From assembly GCF_033101155.1 (NCBI RefSeq), contig NZ_JAWMPX010000001.1, positions 310,001 through 374,000 of the forward strand: 64,000 nucleotides of DNA, in the 5' to 3' direction. The stretch is from Tropicimonas sp033101155 (GTDB lineage Bacteria; Pseudomonadota; Alphaproteobacteria; Rhodobacterales; Rhodobacteraceae). Below are positions 62,671-64,000 of this stretch, one piece after another (positions within the stretch are counted from its first letter, which is position 1; each line of letters starts with the position of its first letter). The translations under genes were made by a program, and so were the position numbers. Under the pieces are notes generated by a model. The model saw only the letters and a program-made list of their open reading frames with translations. It was not told where the DNA came from and searched no databases.

Positions 62671-62796
62671 GCATGTGTGTTAGCGCCAATTGTCTGCCGG
62701 TGAAAGCGTCCAGAAAGGCAATAGTCGCTTTGGAGCAAGGCAATCTGTCGCGACCTGACGGGCTCCTGGAATGGGGCCCGTGTCGATGAGAACCCG

Positions 62797-63351
62797 TCAA
62801 CCAAAGTCCTGACGGGCGATGTCCGTGATCAGGACATCGTAAATATCGGCCCCCAGAAGCTGTTTCGCCGCAAGTCTGAGTTCCTGCCTCAAGACATCCA
62901 TCTGGTCTCCCCGGGTGAACTCACCATCAAACCCGCCTACATTCGCATGGTCGAAGAGAACTTGCAGGAAAGTGTCGCGAATGCGGGGTTCGCGCGAATA
63001 CACCAACTCGCGCTTGCCTATAGGCGTTTCCAGGCTGAGCGATAGAACAACCATGGACTTCACTTTTCCATCGGTGAGGACTGGAACCACGAACTGATTG
63101 TTGAGCTTGGTGAATTCCGAATCTGTACTCGTCGGGTCATGCGCATCCTCGTCACCGTGATCCGAACTCGAAGTGTGGCCGTCGGAGTGAGCATTGTCAG
63201 ATTCTGTCGGCTCGGCGTGCTGTTCCGCATTTTCGCCATGCGTTTCTTCCGTGTGAACGCCGCTTTCTTCTGCTGGCTTGAGGTACAGGCCAGCACCGAC
63301 GCCGGCACCGGCGCCGATCAATGCCAGAACTAGGGGAAGAACAAACCGCAT
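62797..63351 (-). CDS. fliL: Flagellar basal-body-associated protein FliL
   Basis: 184 residues. An N-terminal membrane helix (FVLPLVLALIGAGAGVGAGLYL) is followed by an acidic histidine-rich linker (about 28-75, ten His) and the FliL domain: FVVPVLTDGKVKSMVVLSLSL and FLQVLFDHANVGGFDG and an ending DVLITDIARQDFG. It surrounds the stator and stabilises it. It lies 11 nt after flgH on the same strand. The usual next gene, fliF, is 22 kb away. Confidence 0.93.
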   Translation of the reverse strand: MRFVLPLVLALIGAGAGVGAGLYLKPAEESGVHTEETHGENAEQHAEPTESDNAHSDGHTSSSDHGDEDAHDPTSTDSEFTKLNNQFVVPVLTDGKVKSMVVLSLSLETPIGKRELVYSREPRIRDTFLQVLFDHANVGGFDGEFTRGDQMDVLRQELRLAAKQLLGADIYDVLITDIARQDFG

Positions 63352-63362
63352 TGGGTTTCTCC

Positions 63363-64000
63363 TCAGAAGGGAAGGAGGATATCGGCGACCTGCTGGCCGT
63401 AGCGCGGCTGCTGGACATCCGTGATCTGCCCGCGCCCGCCGTAGGAGATCCGCGCCGATGCGATCTTGTCATATGTTATTTCGTTCTGGCGCGTGATGTC
63501 TTCGGGACGGACGTAGCCTGTCACCAGCAGTTCCCGCAGCTCGAAATTGACTCGGACTTCCTGACTGCCCTGGATCTTCAGGATGCCGTTTTGAAGCACT
63601 TCGACGACAGTCGCCGCGACGCGCAAGGTGAGCTTCTCCGAACGTTGGACGGACCCATCGCCTTCCGAAGAGCTGGAGGAGCTCAAATCCACAGCGGGCT
63701 CGAAGGATGCGCCATCCGGCAGCCGCTTGGAGAGCCGTTCCGGCAGTCCCAGCAGATCGGACACTTCCATGTTTTCGCCGGAACTGCGCGAGCGCTCGGT
63801 TGAGTTGGAGATCTTCGCCTCGTCATCGATCTCGATGACGACCGTCAGGATGTCACCTTGTTGACCAGCACGTCGGTCACCCAGCAAGGATTGCCGGTCG
63901 CGGCTCCACAGGGAAGCTGTATCGCCCGGATGGTTCGGGGCAAGCGTCTCGGGAAGAGGCACAACGGACATAGCCCTATGCTCGTAGGTCCCTGATGATT
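63363..64000 (-). CDS. flgH: Flagellar L-ring protein FlgH (5'-truncated by window edge)
   Basis: The frame stays open to the window edge. The first 202 residues after an internal ATG at 63971 are visible, and the codons before it read GTYEHRA, the usual pre-region of Rhodobacteraceae FlgH, so the lipoprotein signal lies outside the window. Motifs: GDTASLWSRDRQSLLGDRRAGQQGDILTVVIEIDDEAKISN (pieces) and LLVTGYVRPEDITRQNEITYDKIASARISYGG (pieces). It forms the outer-membrane ring around the flagellar rod. First gene of the flgH-fliL pair. Confidence 0.93.
   Translation of the reverse strand, partial: SSGTYEHRAMSVVPLPETLAPNHPGDTASLWSRDRQSLLGDRRAGQQGDILTVVIEIDDEAKISNSTERSRSSGENMEVSDLLGLPERLSKRLPDGASFEPAVDLSSSSSSEGDGSVQRSEKLTLRVAATVVEVLQNGILKIQGSQEVRVNFELRELLVTGYVRPEDITRQNEITYDKIASARISYGGRGQITDVQQPRYGQQVADILLPF

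Overview
The window looks like a stretch of chromosome from a flagellated marine-type Rhodobacterales (Roseobacter/Rhodobacter-like) alphaproteobacterium. The basis is family content rather than a marker gene, since no rRNA or tRNA is present. It has a phaA-phaB pair with a CTGC-N3-GCAG PhaR-type site, a DctPQM TRAP transporter beside uxuA, a DUF6478-like protein, alphaproteobacterial-style FliL/FliF/FliH/FliN/FliP, a YjbF/YjbH exopolysaccharide set and a divergent OxyR-KatG pair. Base composition is GC-rich throughout and I see no prophage, insertion sequence, CRISPR array or replication origin.

Layout. 0-4.3 kb: a polysaccharide corner with a nucleotidyltransferase-fold protein, a Wzc/ExoP-type chain-length kinase and a small membrane protein. 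4.4-7.1 kb: a two-gene molybdenum hydroxylase (IorAB type). 7.2-10.5 kb: oxyR divergent from katG. 10.6-13 kb: ilvD, then the decayed C-terminal end of a second IlvD/Edd-family dehydratase. 12.9-14.9 kb: three conserved genes of unknown function. 15-22 kb: fadH, LysR genes, an OmpA-like protein, a GNAT and a MoCF/CinA-type protein, and a LysR-linked 60-residue protein. 22-24.5 kb: PHB synthesis genes phaB and phaA. 24.5-27.1 kb: an EAL protein, tag and a hemolysin III-type membrane protein. 27.3-29.7 kb: a membrane-anchored octaheme cytochrome c with a di-heme cytochrome b partner, preceded by an FNR-like half-conserved site. 29.7-35.7 kb: a sugar-acid catabolic locus (uxuA, GntR/FCD regulator, TRAP transporter, idonate/gulonate-type dehydrogenase). 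35.7-37 kb: a Wzy/ligase-like protein.

37.3-40.6 kb holds fliF-fliH-fliN-fliP, and 62.8-64 kb holds flgH-fliL on the same strand. About 22 kb of unrelated genes lie between what is usually one neighbourhood. That block contains yhhQ, a striking small RNA/mini-ORF element, arfB, pncB, a hybrid histidine kinase with a LOV-like PAS domain, pncA, an export/YjbF/YjbH exopolysaccharide operon with a priming sugar transferase, a metallophosphatase, the glpR/glpD/glpK regulon, ugd, a GT2-LAB_N-GT39 glycolipid-modification operon and a LacI/GntR-type regulator.

The most unusual signal is at 41561-41735. An 18-codon ORF there has a 17-nt Shine-Dalgarno region that is a perfect complement of the 16S rRNA 3' tail. 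A second element downstream, TCACCTCC, mimics that tail and can pair with the SD, and the unit ends in an 11-bp hairpin terminator. It sits between yhhQ and the ribosome-rescue gene arfB and looks like an independent regulatory RNA. The second strongest observation is a dehydratase remnant (12592-12976) whose reading frame continues to its natural C-terminus past one internal TGA.
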